Positions 18,110 to 26,535 of a stretch of 64,000 nt of DNA are shown here, one piece after another. This DNA is from an uncultured Paracoccaceae bacterium (lineage in GTDB: Bacteria; Pseudomonadota; Alphaproteobacteria; Rhodobacterales; Rhodobacteraceae): the NCBI GenBank assembly GCA_947492825.1, contig CANLNT010000001.1, positions 1,736,001 to 1,800,000 on the forward strand, written 5' to 3'. Both the position numbers and the translations under genes were made by a program. Numbering within the stretch: the first letter of the stretch is position 1; every line of letters starts with the position of its first letter. Below the pieces are notes generated by a model that had not been told where the DNA came from, made no database searches, and was given only the letters and a program-made list of their open reading frames with translations.

Positions 18110-19441
18110 ATGCAACCGCGCGATTTCATCCATGATTTTCAGCTGCACGACCTGCCTGCACAGGTCGCCGCGCAACTTCCGCTCGCGTTAATGGACCTTA
18201 TTGGTGTGGCCGCTGGTGGTGCCGAAACCCGTGCAGCCGGGAATATGGCGCAGCTCGCATGCCAACAATTCGGCGGCACACAGCCGATGTTATTTGCAAA
18301 TGGCACGGCGTCTTCCTCTGGTGTTGCATTGTCTGCTGGCATGACCATTGACGCGCTCGATTTTCACGATGGCTTTAACCCCGCCAAGGGCCACATCGGC
18401 TGCCCGTTGTTTGCCGCGATCCTGCCAGTGGCACATCGCCTTGACGCCAGCGGGCTCGATTTTCTGGCGGCCCTTGCAATGGGCTACGAATTCGGCGCGC
18501 GCGCCTCGGTTGCGCAGCACGCCACTGCACCTGACTACCACACCTCTGGGTCTTGGGGTGCGGTGACCGCGGCTGCGGCCTGTGCGCGCCTGATGGGTTT
18601 GGATGCGACACAGACCCGGCACGCACTGGGGATCGCGGAATACCACGGGCCGCGCAGCCAGATGATGCGCTGCATCGACCACCCCACGATGCTGAAAGAC
18701 GGATCCTCTTGGGGTGCGATGGCGGGCGTTGCGGCAGCAGAACTTGCCGCCATGGGCTTTACCGGCGCGCCTGCGATCACGGTCGAGGATGCGCCGGATC
18801 ATTGGGCGGATCTTGGGCATGTTTGGCAGCTAAATCAGCAGTATTACAAAAACTACCCGGTCTGCCGGTGGGCCCAGCCCCCGATTGAGGCGGCATTGTC
18901 GTTGATGCGGGATCACAGCCTTCACCACAGCGCCATCACTGGCCTGCACGTCACAACCTTCCATGCCGCAACACGCCTCGCCACCGCGCATCCCGCAACC
19001 ACCGAAGAGGCGCAATATTCCACCACCTTCCCCACGGCAGTGGCAATCGTGCGCGGCGACGTCACCCCTGCGGACATTGCCGATGATGCGTTGAATGATG
19101 CCGATGTGAACCGCTTGTCAGGCTTGATGACGTTTTCAGAGGATGATCACGCCAATGCGGTTTTTCCACATCAGCGGGTGGCTCAGGTAACCCTGACGCT
19201 CGCAGACGGGCAGACCCTGACGAGTGACTGGCACGAACCGCGGTGGGATGCGACCAATCCGCCAAAGGCGTCCGAGCTACGCGCCAAATTCGCCGCCCTG
19301 ACAAGGCCGCGCCTTGGCGCTGCCTGGTCGGCAAACATTCTAGAGGCGATCAACACACTGAACGGCAGGCCTTTTGCCGATCTCGCAGCCTTGATCTGTC
19401 AGCCGATCAACCGCGACACCTCTGCCGGCAACTCTGCATAG
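18110..19441 (+). CDS. MmgE/PrpD family dehydratase-like protein
   Basis: 443 residues of the MmgE/PrpD fold, which includes 2-methylcitrate dehydratase and cis-aconitate decarboxylase. Family features include the substrate loop SAGMTIDALDFHDGFNPAKG with HIGCPL following, GSWGAVTAAAACARLMG, GIAEYHGPRSQMMRC and the KNYPVCRWAQPPIEA segment. Methylcitrate-cycle partners (prpB, prpC) are not nearby, so a role in propionate use is not supported; a hydratase or isomerase for another carboxylic acid is possible. Its last 43 bases overlap the end of the convergent phosphatase gene. Confidence 0.87.
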   Translation: MQPRDFIHDFQLHDLPAQVAAQLPLALMDLIGVAAGGAETRAAGNMAQLACQQFGGTQPMLFANGTASSSGVALSAGMTIDALDFHDGFNPAKGHIGCPLFAAILPVAHRLDASGLDFLAALAMGYEFGARASVAQHATAPDYHTSGSWGAVTAAAACARLMGLDATQTRHALGIAEYHGPRSQMMRCIDHPTMLKDGSSWGAMAGVAAAELAAMGFTGAPAITVEDAPDHWADLGHVWQLNQQYYKNYPVCRWAQPPIEAALSLMRDHSLHHSAITGLHVTTFHAATRLATAHPATTEEAQYSTTFPTAVAIVRGDVTPADIADDALNDADVNRLSGLMTFSEDDHANAVFPHQRVAQVTLTLADGQTLTSDWHEPRWDATNPPKASELRAKFAALTRPRLGAAWSANILEAINTLNGRPFADLAALICQPINRDTSAGNSA

Positions 19442-20061
19442 CTGCTGATCAGCCCTTCGGGTTCAAGGGCGGCCATATCGCCGCCACCGGGGCCAAACGT
19501 GACAAGGATACTCGGCACCCCAGCGTTTCGTGCGGTATTGCGGTCGGTGTCGGTGTCACCCACCAGCACAACACGGCGCGGATCAGCGCCAGCGCGACGT
19601 GCGGTTTCATCCAAATGTTCCGGGTCTGGTTTGCGCACAGGCAAGCTGTCAGCCCCCAGCACTGCCCCAAAGTCTTCCAAAACTCCCAGCGATGTCAAAA
19701 GCTGCCGCGCCAAACCCTCGGGCTTGTTTGTGCAAATGGCGACTTTATAGCCCGCGCCGCGCAAATCACGCACCGCATCCATCGCGCCGGGATAAAGGAC
19801 GGTGTGGGTGTCAATCGCACCCTCATAGTGCTGCAAAAGCGGCCGATACTGGCGATCCACTTCGTCTTCGCCGTGACTGCCGGTGCGCGCAAAGCCAAGC
19901 CGCAGCATCGCACGTCCACCTTTCAGCGCAGTTCCCGCATCCCGGACCGGATCTAGCACATCCCCAAGCCCAAGCTGGCGAAAGCAAGCATTCGCCGCTG
20001 CGATAAGATCACCGCTGGTGTCCGCCAACGTCCCATCAAGATCAAAAATTACGCCGCGCAT
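19399..20061 (-). CDS. gph: Phosphoglycolate phosphatase-type HAD hydrolase
   Basis: 220-residue HAD-superfamily phosphatase with all motifs: FDLDGTLADTS (nucleophile and acid-base Asp, residues 6-16), ICTNKPEG (motif II), the KPDPEH lysine (motif III) and LVGDTDTDRNTARNAG (motif IV). A helical cap lies between motifs I and II. It is predicted to remove phosphate from 2-phosphoglycolate; related small phosphates cannot be excluded from sequence. The ATG at 20061 begins right at the fold (MRGVIFDLDG). Divergent from glmU, with tail overlap with MmgE/PrpD. Confidence 0.88.
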   Translation of the reverse strand: MRGVIFDLDGTLADTSGDLIAAANACFRQLGLGDVLDPVRDAGTALKGGRAMLRLGFARTGSHGEDEVDRQYRPLLQHYEGAIDTHTVLYPGAMDAVRDLRGAGYKVAICTNKPEGLARQLLTSLGVLEDFGAVLGADSLPVRKPDPEHLDETARRAGADPRRVVLVGDTDTDRNTARNAGVPSILVTFGPGGGDMAALEPEGLISSYAELPAEVSRLIG

Positions 20062-20175
20062 CCTGCCCCCGTTGCCTGTGTGGGGTTGTAACGATGCGTA
20101 ATTGGATGTGAAGCCCCAAGTCTTGTGATATCCTTCAAAGCGGATACAAGACCCAAAAACGGGCGAGACAGGTTC

Positions 20176-21528
20176 ATGGCGACAGCTTTCATCATTTTGG
20201 CGGCAGGCAAAGGCACGCGGATGCAATCCGACCTGCCCAAAGTGCTGCACCCTTTGGCCGGTGCTCCGCTGTTGATCCATGCGATGAAATCCGGCGCGGC
20301 ACTCGCGCCAGAGCGCAACGTGGTTGTAGCGGGTCATGGCGCAGAGCAGGTCCGTGAGGTTGCAACCGAATGGGACCCTGAGGCGCAGATTGTCGTGCAA
20401 GATGAACAGCTTGGCACCGCTCATGCCGTCGCACAGGCGGCACCTGCCCTGCAGGATTTTGCGGGCGATGCCTTTGTCCTTTATGGCGACACACCCTTTA
20501 TTTCACCAGACACGCTGGCCGCGATGGCCGCCGCACGGATCACCCATGACGTGGTTGTTCTGGGGTTCGAGGCAGCAGACCCCGGCCGCTATGGCCGGTT
20601 GGTCATGGATGGCACCACATTGACCCGGATTGTCGAGTTCAAAGACGCCGATGAAGTCACCCGCGCAATCACAATGTGCAATTCAGGTGTGGTTTGCGCC
20701 GATGCCGCCACGCTTTTTGATTTGGTGAATGCCGTTGGCAACGACAACGCCGCTGGTGAGTATTACCTGACCGACATCGTGGCCATTGCCCGTGAGCGCG
20801 GCCTGACTGCCACCGCCGTGGCCTGTGAAGAGGCTGAAACCCTTGGTATCAATTCGCGCGCCGAGCTGGCCGCGGCAGAGGCGCAGTTTCAAGCCCGCGC
20901 CCGCACCGATCTTATTGCGCAAGGCGTGACGCTTCAGGCCCCTGACACGCTTTTTGTGTCGCACGACACGGTGATCGGGCGCGACGCGGTGATAGAGCCC
21001 AATGTGGTCATGGCCCCCGGTGTGACGGTCGAAACCGGCGCCACGATCCGCGCCTTTTCCCATCTTGAAGGGTGCCATGTCAGCCGCGGTGCGATTGTTG
21101 GCCCCTACGCCCGCCTGCGTCCGGGTGCAGAGCTGGCCGAGGACGTGAGGATTGGCAACTTTGTCGAAATCAAAAGCGCCCAGATCGCCGAAGGGGCCAA
21201 GGTCAACCACCTGTCCTATGTGGGCAACGCCACTATTGGCGCACGCAGCAATGTGGGTGCGGGGGTGATCACCTGCAATTACGACGGTGTTTTCAAGCAT
21301 CAAACCACCATTGGTGAAAACGTCTTTGTCGGCTCAAACACCATGCTGGTCGCCCCGGTGACGCTTGGGGATGACGCGATGACCGCCAGTGGATCGGTCA
21401 TCACACGCGACGTGCCAGCCGGTGATTTGGCGGTCGCCCGCGCGCGGCAAGATAACAAGCCGGGGTTCGCGCGGCGGATGTTTGCAAAGTTGAAAAAGAT
21501 CAAAGCTGACAAGGCAAAAGGGGCCTGA
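20176..21528 (+). CDS. glmU: Bifunctional GlmU: GlcNAc-1-P uridyltransferase / glucosamine-1-P acetyltransferase
   Basis: Makes UDP-GlcNAc for peptidoglycan and LPS. The 450 residues hold an N-terminal nucleotidyltransferase (ILAAGKGTRMQSDLPKVLH; LYGDTPF; EYYLTDIVAIARERG) and a C-terminal left-handed beta-helix with hexapeptide repeats (about residues 250-425, including KVNHLSYVGNATIG and NYDGVFKHQT). The start at MATAFIILAAG is chosen over an upstream frame start because it fits the family. glmS follows one base after the stop, so glmU and glmS form one amino-sugar operon. Confidence 0.97.
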   Translation: MATAFIILAAGKGTRMQSDLPKVLHPLAGAPLLIHAMKSGAALAPERNVVVAGHGAEQVREVATEWDPEAQIVVQDEQLGTAHAVAQAAPALQDFAGDAFVLYGDTPFISPDTLAAMAAARITHDVVVLGFEAADPGRYGRLVMDGTTLTRIVEFKDADEVTRAITMCNSGVVCADAATLFDLVNAVGNDNAAGEYYLTDIVAIARERGLTATAVACEEAETLGINSRAELAAAEAQFQARARTDLIAQGVTLQAPDTLFVSHDTVIGRDAVIEPNVVMAPGVTVETGATIRAFSHLEGCHVSRGAIVGPYARLRPGAELAEDVRIGNFVEIKSAQIAEGAKVNHLSYVGNATIGARSNVGAGVITCNYDGVFKHQTTIGENVFVGSNTMLVAPVTLGDDAMTASGSVITRDVPAGDLAVARARQDNKPGFARRMFAKLKKIKADKAKGA

Positions 21529-21529
21529 A

Positions 21530-23341
21530 ATGTGTGGCATTGTTGGTGTTCTGGGCGATCACGAAGCAGCCCCCATCCTTGTCGAGGCGCTCAAGCGGCT
21601 TGAGTATCGCGGCTACGACAGCGCTGGCATCGCCACGATCCACAACAAACGGCTCGACCGGCGGCGCGCGGTGGGCAAGCTGGTCAACCTTTCGGATGCG
21701 CTGGTGCATGACCCGTTGGCGGGCAAATCCGGCATTGGCCATACCCGCTGGGCCACACACGGCGCGCCTACAGTCTCAAACGCCCATCCCCATGCCGCCA
21801 CTGGGGTGGCCGTGGTGCACAATGGCATCATCGAAAATTTCCGCGAGCTGCGCGAGTTTCTGGCGGCGCAAGGCATCGGCTTTTCAACAGAGACTGACAC
21901 TGAAACCGTGGCCCTCTTGGCGCAATACTATCTTGACCAAGGCAACAGCCCCCGTGACGCCGCCGAACAGACCATTGCCCGGCTCGACGGGGCATATGCG
22001 CTGTGTTTCCTGTTTGATGGCGAGGATGATTTGCTGATCGCGGCGCGCAAAGGCTCTCCGCTTGCCATTGGGCATGGGCAGGGTGAGATGTTCGTCGGCT
22101 CTGACGCGATTGCGCTGGCGCCGATGACAGACAAAATCACCTATCTGGACGAGGGCGACTGGGCCATCATCACCCGGAATTCGGTTGAAATCCGTGACGC
22201 CAATGGTGCGCTGGCGAACCGTGATATGCGAGTGATCCAGATCGACACCGCCCGTGTGGACAAGGCCGGATTCAAGCACTTCATGGCCAAGGAAATCGCC
22301 GAGCAACCCACCGTACTGCAAGGCGCGCTTGCGCATTATGCCGATGGCGCGCAGATCACCCTGCCCGCGCCCGGCCTTGACTTCGCGCAAGTTGACCGGC
22401 TGACAATGGTGGCCTGCGGCACGGCCTATTATGCCTGCATGGTGGCGAAATACTGGTTCGAACAAATCGCCCGACTGCCGGTTGAAATCGACGTCGCGTC
22501 AGAGTTCCGCTACCGCGAACCCCCTGTCACCAAAGGCACCGTCGCACTTTTCGTCAGCCAATCAGGAGAGACCGCCGATACCTTGGCCGCCCTGCGCTAC
22601 ATGGCTGGCAAGGCCGACAAGATCGTTTCGGTCGTCAATGTCGCCGAAAGCTCGATCGCGCGCGAAAGTGATCTGGCCTTGCCGATCCTTGCCGGCGCAG
22701 AAATTGGCGTGGCCTCGACCAAGGCTTTCACCTGCCAACTTGCGACGCTTGCGATGCTTGTGCTGAAGGCCGCGCAAGATCGCGGGTATCTTGATGATCT
22801 CTCTGATTTGCTGGCGGCAATGAATGGCCTGCCCGGCTTGATGAACGCCGCGCTGACCATCGAAGGCGCTGTGCAAGACATTGCACAAGATCTGGCAGAG
22901 GCGCGCGACATCCTGTTCCTGGGCCGTGGACAGATGTATCCACTTGCGCATGAAGGCGCGCTAAAGCTAAAAGAAATCAGCTATATACACGCCGAAGCTT
23001 ATGCCTCCGGCGAGCTCAAGCATGGCCCCATCGCGCTTGTTGATGCCCATGTCCCGGTGATTGTCATGGCCCCGCGCGATGCGCTTTTCGACAAGACGAT
23101 CTCGAATATGCAAGAGGTCATGGCCCGTGGTGGCAAGGTCTTGTTGATCACCGACCGAAAAGGCGCCGAAGAGGCAGGCGATGGCGTTTGGCGCACCCTG
23201 ATCATGCCAGAGGTGCCCGACCTGTTGGCCCCCATCGTTTATGCGGTGCCCGCGCAGTTGCTGGCCTATCATACAGCTGTTGCCAAAGGCACGGATGTGG
23301 ACCAGCCGCGCAACCTAGCCAAGTCTGTGACGGTCGAATGA
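21530..23341 (+). CDS. glmS: Glutamine-fructose-6-phosphate aminotransferase (isomerizing)
   Basis: Converts fructose-6-P and glutamine to glucosamine-6-P, the entry step of the hexosamine pathway that GlmU completes. 603 residues: an N-terminal Ntn glutaminase with the catalytic Cys2 (MCGIVGVLGDHEAAP) and GHTRWATHG, then two SIS sugar-isomerase domains (VACGTAYYACMVAKY; SQSGETADTLAALR; LGRGQMYPLAHEGALKLKEI) and the C-terminal AVAKGTDVDQPRNLAKSVTVE-type end. No glmS ribozyme is expected in this phylum and none is seen, as the start follows glmU by one base. Confidence 0.98.
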   Translation: MCGIVGVLGDHEAAPILVEALKRLEYRGYDSAGIATIHNKRLDRRRAVGKLVNLSDALVHDPLAGKSGIGHTRWATHGAPTVSNAHPHAATGVAVVHNGIIENFRELREFLAAQGIGFSTETDTETVALLAQYYLDQGNSPRDAAEQTIARLDGAYALCFLFDGEDDLLIAARKGSPLAIGHGQGEMFVGSDAIALAPMTDKITYLDEGDWAIITRNSVEIRDANGALANRDMRVIQIDTARVDKAGFKHFMAKEIAEQPTVLQGALAHYADGAQITLPAPGLDFAQVDRLTMVACGTAYYACMVAKYWFEQIARLPVEIDVASEFRYREPPVTKGTVALFVSQSGETADTLAALRYMAGKADKIVSVVNVAESSIARESDLALPILAGAEIGVASTKAFTCQLATLAMLVLKAAQDRGYLDDLSDLLAAMNGLPGLMNAALTIEGAVQDIAQDLAEARDILFLGRGQMYPLAHEGALKLKEISYIHAEAYASGELKHGPIALVDAHVPVIVMAPRDALFDKTISNMQEVMARGGKVLLITDRKGAEEAGDGVWRTLIMPEVPDLLAPIVYAVPAQLLAYHTAVAKGTDVDQPRNLAKSVTVE

Positions 23342-24012
23342 AGGCATCCGATGCCCTCGCACAATTGGGGGGCGACCCCGGCAAAGCCGCCGAAATGGCA
23401 GCCTATCACAAGGCACCGCGCGTCTATCTGGGCGTCGCAAACCCGGTCATTGACGGGCAGGTTAAGCAATGGCGCGCGGCACTGACGCTTCAGGACCGGT
23501 TGGCGTTGTCGGCTGATCTTTGGGACAGCGACGTGCATGAGGGCAGGATCGCTGCCGCAAAGCTGTTGACCCAGGCCCGTATCCGCCCTGACGACACCGA
23601 TGCCTGGGAACTGATCAGAACCTGGGTTCCGTCATTTGACACCTGGGCCGTGGCTGACCACGCCAGCATTGCCGGGCAAAAACGGCTGGTGATGGATCCG
23701 GCGCGGCTGGACCAGATCGAAGGGTGGACCACCTCGGACCATATGTGGACCAAACGCGCGGCTTTGGTCATGACACTGCCGTGGACCAAGCAGAACAATC
23801 CAAAACCCGCCGAATTGGACGCGCGTGATCGCGTTTTAGGCTGGGCCGCGACCTATGTGACCGACCATGATTGGTTTATTCAAAAGGCCGTCGCGTGGTG
23901 GTTGCGCGAGTTATCAAAGCACGATGCGCCACGGGTCGTAGCGTTTCTGGATCAATACGGCGAAGCCATGAAACCCTTTGCCCGCAAGGAAGCCGCGCGC
24001 AAGTTGCCCTGA
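23338..24012 (+). CDS. AlkD-like DNA alkylation repair protein
   Basis: A 224-residue all-helical protein of the DNA alkylation repair (HEAT-like) family, which excises alkylated purines. Typical pieces are ADLWDSDVHEGRIAAAKLL, TWAVADHASI and the Trp-rich segments WTTSDHMWTKRAALVM and HDWFIQKAVAWWLRELSKHD. The start overlaps the glmS stop by four bases (ATGA), so it should be translated together with an amino-sugar enzyme, an unexpected partner. The proposed repair role comes from the family. Catalytic residues are not conserved well enough here to prove glycosylase activity. Confidence 0.85.
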   Translation: MKASDALAQLGGDPGKAAEMAAYHKAPRVYLGVANPVIDGQVKQWRAALTLQDRLALSADLWDSDVHEGRIAAAKLLTQARIRPDDTDAWELIRTWVPSFDTWAVADHASIAGQKRLVMDPARLDQIEGWTTSDHMWTKRAALVMTLPWTKQNNPKPAELDARDRVLGWAATYVTDHDWFIQKAVAWWLRELSKHDAPRVVAFLDQYGEAMKPFARKEAARKLP

Positions 24013-24022
24013 CCGGCCCCGT

Positions 24023-24493
24023 CTATTCCGCGAAGATCATGATCTCGTGCAAACCGACCAGCGGCGCTTCGAGCAGGCGCATCGCGGCGAGCGAGATTTC
24101 AGCACCCGATCCCGCTTGCCCCCCGGATGGCCGCAACTCCACGTTCACCGAATTGCCTTCCCACGTGATCCGCCCCGGCTTGAGTTCTGTCACCAGGGCT
24201 GTTTCAACCCAAATCCCCGGATCTGCGGGATTACCAAGCGCTCCGATGGCTGTGCCAAGCGCTGTTTCACCCGCGGGTTCGGGGGCGGCAAGTGCCGCTT
24301 CTCGGTCTTCGGCGGTTGTGGTGTCGAATTCCGCGACCGTCCGCGCTGTGGGTGGCGGCGGCGGTGGCGGCGTTGGATCAAGGGTCGGCGCAGGTGGTTC
24401 AACGGGCGCATCTACCACCGGTGGTGCAAAGGCCGCCTGAAATTCAGTACAGGCTGAAAGGGCAAGCGCGGGCATCAAAATAAGGCGTTTCAT
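24023..24493 (-). CDS. Conserved lipoprotein, Pro-rich linker
   Basis: A 156-residue protein with a lipobox (LSAC, Cys15) after a hydrophobic N-terminus. A Pro-rich linker (PTPPPPPPPTAR) and a C-terminal domain of about 90 residues follow (ETALGTAIGALGNPADPGIW onwards). Close Rhodobacterales homologs have, to my memory, been labelled D-galactarate dehydratase, but the features of that enzyme are absent and the label should not be carried over. It is convergent with the AlkD-like gene (10 bases between stops) and divergent from moaA. Probably an envelope lipoprotein; function unknown. Confidence 0.78.
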   Translation of the reverse strand: MKRLILMPALALSACTEFQAAFAPPVVDAPVEPPAPTLDPTPPPPPPPTARTVAEFDTTTAEDREAALAAPEPAGETALGTAIGALGNPADPGIWVETALVTELKPGRITWEGNSVNVELRPSGGQAGSGAEISLAAMRLLEAPLVGLHEIMIFAE

Positions 24494-24579
24494 AACAAGG
24501 ACGTTATGCTGCGGGCTGCGGGGTGACAAGCGCTGTGTCATGTCTTGCGCAAGGCCTTGCCGGGGCATAGTCTTTCGCA

Positions 24580-25584
24580 ATGACCGCCCCCCTGATCGAC
24601 CCATTTGCACGACCGATTACCTATCTGCGCCTGTCCGTGACAGACCGCTGCGATTTTCGTTGCGTGTACTGCATGTCGGAAAATATGACCTTTCTGCCCA
24701 AGAAAGACCTGCTGACGCTGGAAGAGCTTGACCGGCTGTGCACGGCCTTCATCGGGCTGGGCGTCAAAAAGCTGCGGATCACAGGTGGTGAACCTTTGGT
24801 GCGCCGAGATATCTTGAGCTTTTTCAATGCGATGTCGCGCCATCTTGAAAGCGGTGCGTTGGAAGAGTTGACGCTGACCACCAATGGAAGCCAGTTGGAG
24901 AAACACGCCGCAGCACTTTATGCGGCGGGGGTGCGGCGGGTGAATGTGTCACTTGATACGCTGGACGAGGCGAAATTTGCGCAGATCACACGTTGGGGGC
25001 GGTTGCCGCAGGTTCTGCGCGGCATTGAAGCCGCGCAAGCCGTTGGTTTGAAAGTCAAAATCAATACCGTTGCGCTAAAAGACTTTAACGAGGATGAGCT
25101 TTTCACGCTGACCACATGGTGCGCGGAACGTGGCCTCGACCTGACTTTCATTGAGGTTATGCCAATGGGCGATATCGGCAATGAGGACCGGATCGGGCAA
25201 TACTGGTCGCTGAAAGACCTGCGCGCCACGCTTGAGACGCAGCACGCATTGACCGATTTGCCCGACCGCACTGGCGGCCCCGCGCGATATGCGCGCGTGA
25301 ACGAAACCGGTCAACGCATTGGTTTTATTACACCTTTGTCGCATAATTTTTGCGAAAGCTGTAACCGCGTGCGGATCACCTGCACGGGCGAGATCTATAC
25401 CTGCCTGGGGCAAGAAGGGCATGCCGATCTGCGCGCACCTTTGCGGTCATCTGAAAGCGATGGCCCGTTGAATGATGCGATCCGGGCGGCAATTGCGCTG
25501 AAACCCAAGGGCCATGATTTCGACTATTCCCGGCAAACGGTAGACGGCCAAGTCAGCCGCCACATGAGCCATACGGGCGGTTGA
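24580..25584 (+). CDS. moaA: GTP 3',8-cyclase (molybdenum cofactor biosynthesis)
   Basis: Radical-SAM enzyme that starts molybdopterin synthesis by rearranging GTP, working with MoaC. 334 residues. The N-terminal cluster motif is CDFRCVYC, where three cysteines bind the SAM 4Fe-4S. The C-terminal substrate cluster is bound by [18 protein letters not shown] (CxxC plus a later Cys). GPAR and the essential C-terminal Gly-Gly are present. No other moa gene is in the window. A phased repeat array follows the stop by 8 bases. Confidence 0.97.
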   Translation: MTAPLIDPFARPITYLRLSVTDRCDFRCVYCMSENMTFLPKKDLLTLEELDRLCTAFIGLGVKKLRITGGEPLVRRDILSFFNAMSRHLESGALEELTLTTNGSQLEKHAAALYAAGVRRVNVSLDTLDEAKFAQITRWGRLPQVLRGIEAAQAVGLKVKINTVALKDFNEDELFTLTTWCAERGLDLTFIEVMPMGDIGNEDRIGQYWSLKDLRATLETQHALTDLPDRTGGPARYARVNETGQRIGFITPLSHNFCESCNRVRITCTGEIYTCLGQEGHADLRAPLRSSESDGPLNDAIRAAIALKPKGHDFDYSRQTVDGQVSRHMSHTGG

Positions 25585-25592
25585 GATTCCGC

Positions 25593-25656
25593 ATACACAC
25601 TGCATGCACAAAGCATGCACATGTCATGCAGCAAAAAGTCTGAAAATCTGTTAACC
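25593..25656 (+). repeat. 11-bp-phased ATGCACA repeats plus GTTAACC (site 2)
   Basis: Four contiguous 11-base units: ATACACACTGC (25593), ATGCACAAAGC (25604), ATGCACATGTC (25615) and ATGCAGCAAAA (25626). GTTAACC follows at 25650-25656. Same layout as site 1 at 12797-12862 (minus strand). It fills the gap between the convergent moaA and glycosyltransferase genes, so no gene starts downstream in the array's direction. Confidence 0.68.
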
Positions 25657-26535
25657 TTGTTGCCGTGAGAGGATGTCACGCGCCAGCCGGTCTTCGACCG
25701 TGTCGCGCTCTATCTCATCCACGATCCGCATCACGCGTTTGAAATGTTTCTGGGCATCAACGGTCTTGTTAGACCCGCGGTTGATCTTGGCCTGAAGCTC
25801 TGCATCCGAGCGGGTGTAGTAGTGGTTCAGCTGGATCGCCGCGCGAGAATAGAACGCGCGATTGGCGCGGTCTTTGTGGGTCGCAAGAACACCAACGTCA
25901 TTCACCCCGATCCCTGCCCCGTCTATGTCAAAGCCGTGGACACGGACGCCGGTCACGCGGGTGGGATCAACGATGCATTTCCAATTCTGGCTGTGCCTCG
26001 CCTGCAAAGGGTCGGACCGCAACAAATAGTTCCGTAGAATGCCGCCGGGCGGTGGCGTGTCATGCCCCCCGCGCCCGAACATATGCCACGGCAAAGAGAC
26101 ATGCGCATGATCCGACAAGGCATTAAGTGCTGTCGGCAGGTCATCTGCCACAACGGGCAGCATAAATTCGTCCGTGTCGATGAACGCCAGCCACCGAAAG
26201 CCTGCGCCAAAGTTCCGCAGCGCATGTGCATAGGCCAGCACCTGATTGTGGATTTCAGCCCCACTCCGGCCATCGGCGAGCTTTTGATCCCAGGGCAGAA
26301 TGGTCAACGCATGGTCTGGCAGCACCCCCCTGAGCACAGCGGTGGTGCCATCGGTGCTGCCGTTGTCATAGACGATGAAGTGGCGCACACCTGCGGCATG
26401 ATGGAACTGCGCCCATTCAGCGATATGCGCCGCCTCGTTCCGGACAATCAGCACAATGCCAAGCCCGTCGCGGTTAGGAAGCCCAATGGGCGGCGTGAGT
26501 GTCAGTTTGCTGATGGTGCGGTTGCGCCAGAGCAT
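25651..26535 (-). CDS. Glycosyltransferase family 2/92-like protein
   Basis: 294-residue GT-A-fold enzyme. It shows the nucleotide-sugar start GIVLIVRNEAAHIAEW, the segment FIVYDNGSTDGT and the metal-binding acidic motif FIDTDEFMLPV. The later segments ILRNYLLRSDPLQARH and LNHYYTRSDAELQAKINRG are typical of the roseobacter glycosyltransferases that resemble GT92. The donor and acceptor are unknown; a role in surface polysaccharide is supported by the adjacent KpsS-like gene, whose stop shares a base with this ATG (TGATG). A TTG one codon earlier is also possible. Confidence 0.85.
   Translation of the reverse strand: MLWRNRTISKLTLTPPIGLPNRDGLGIVLIVRNEAAHIAEWAQFHHAAGVRHFIVYDNGSTDGTTAVLRGVLPDHALTILPWDQKLADGRSGAEIHNQVLAYAHALRNFGAGFRWLAFIDTDEFMLPVVADDLPTALNALSDHAHVSLPWHMFGRGGHDTPPPGGILRNYLLRSDPLQARHSQNWKCIVDPTRVTGVRVHGFDIDGAGIGVNDVGVLATHKDRANRAFYSRAAIQLNHYYTRSDAELQAKINRGSNKTVDAQKHFKRVMRIVDEIERDTVEDRLARDILSRQQG

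Noticed and set aside
18110-19441. Methylcitrate-cycle locus
   Set aside because: MmgE/PrpD is present, but prpB, prpC and acnD are not, so propionate metabolism is not supported.
20122-20150. Imperfect inverted repeat CTTGTGATATCC / GGATACAAG upstream of glmU as a riboswitch or operator
   Set aside because: The arms match only with a bulge and nothing similar was found before glmS; too weak to call.
24023-24493. D-galactarate dehydratase label for the lipoprotein
   Set aside because: It is a short lipoprotein without the features of that enzyme.
25593-25656. CRISPR-like short repeats
   Set aside because: Units are 11 bases without spacers of constant length, and no cas genes are present; they are phased sites.
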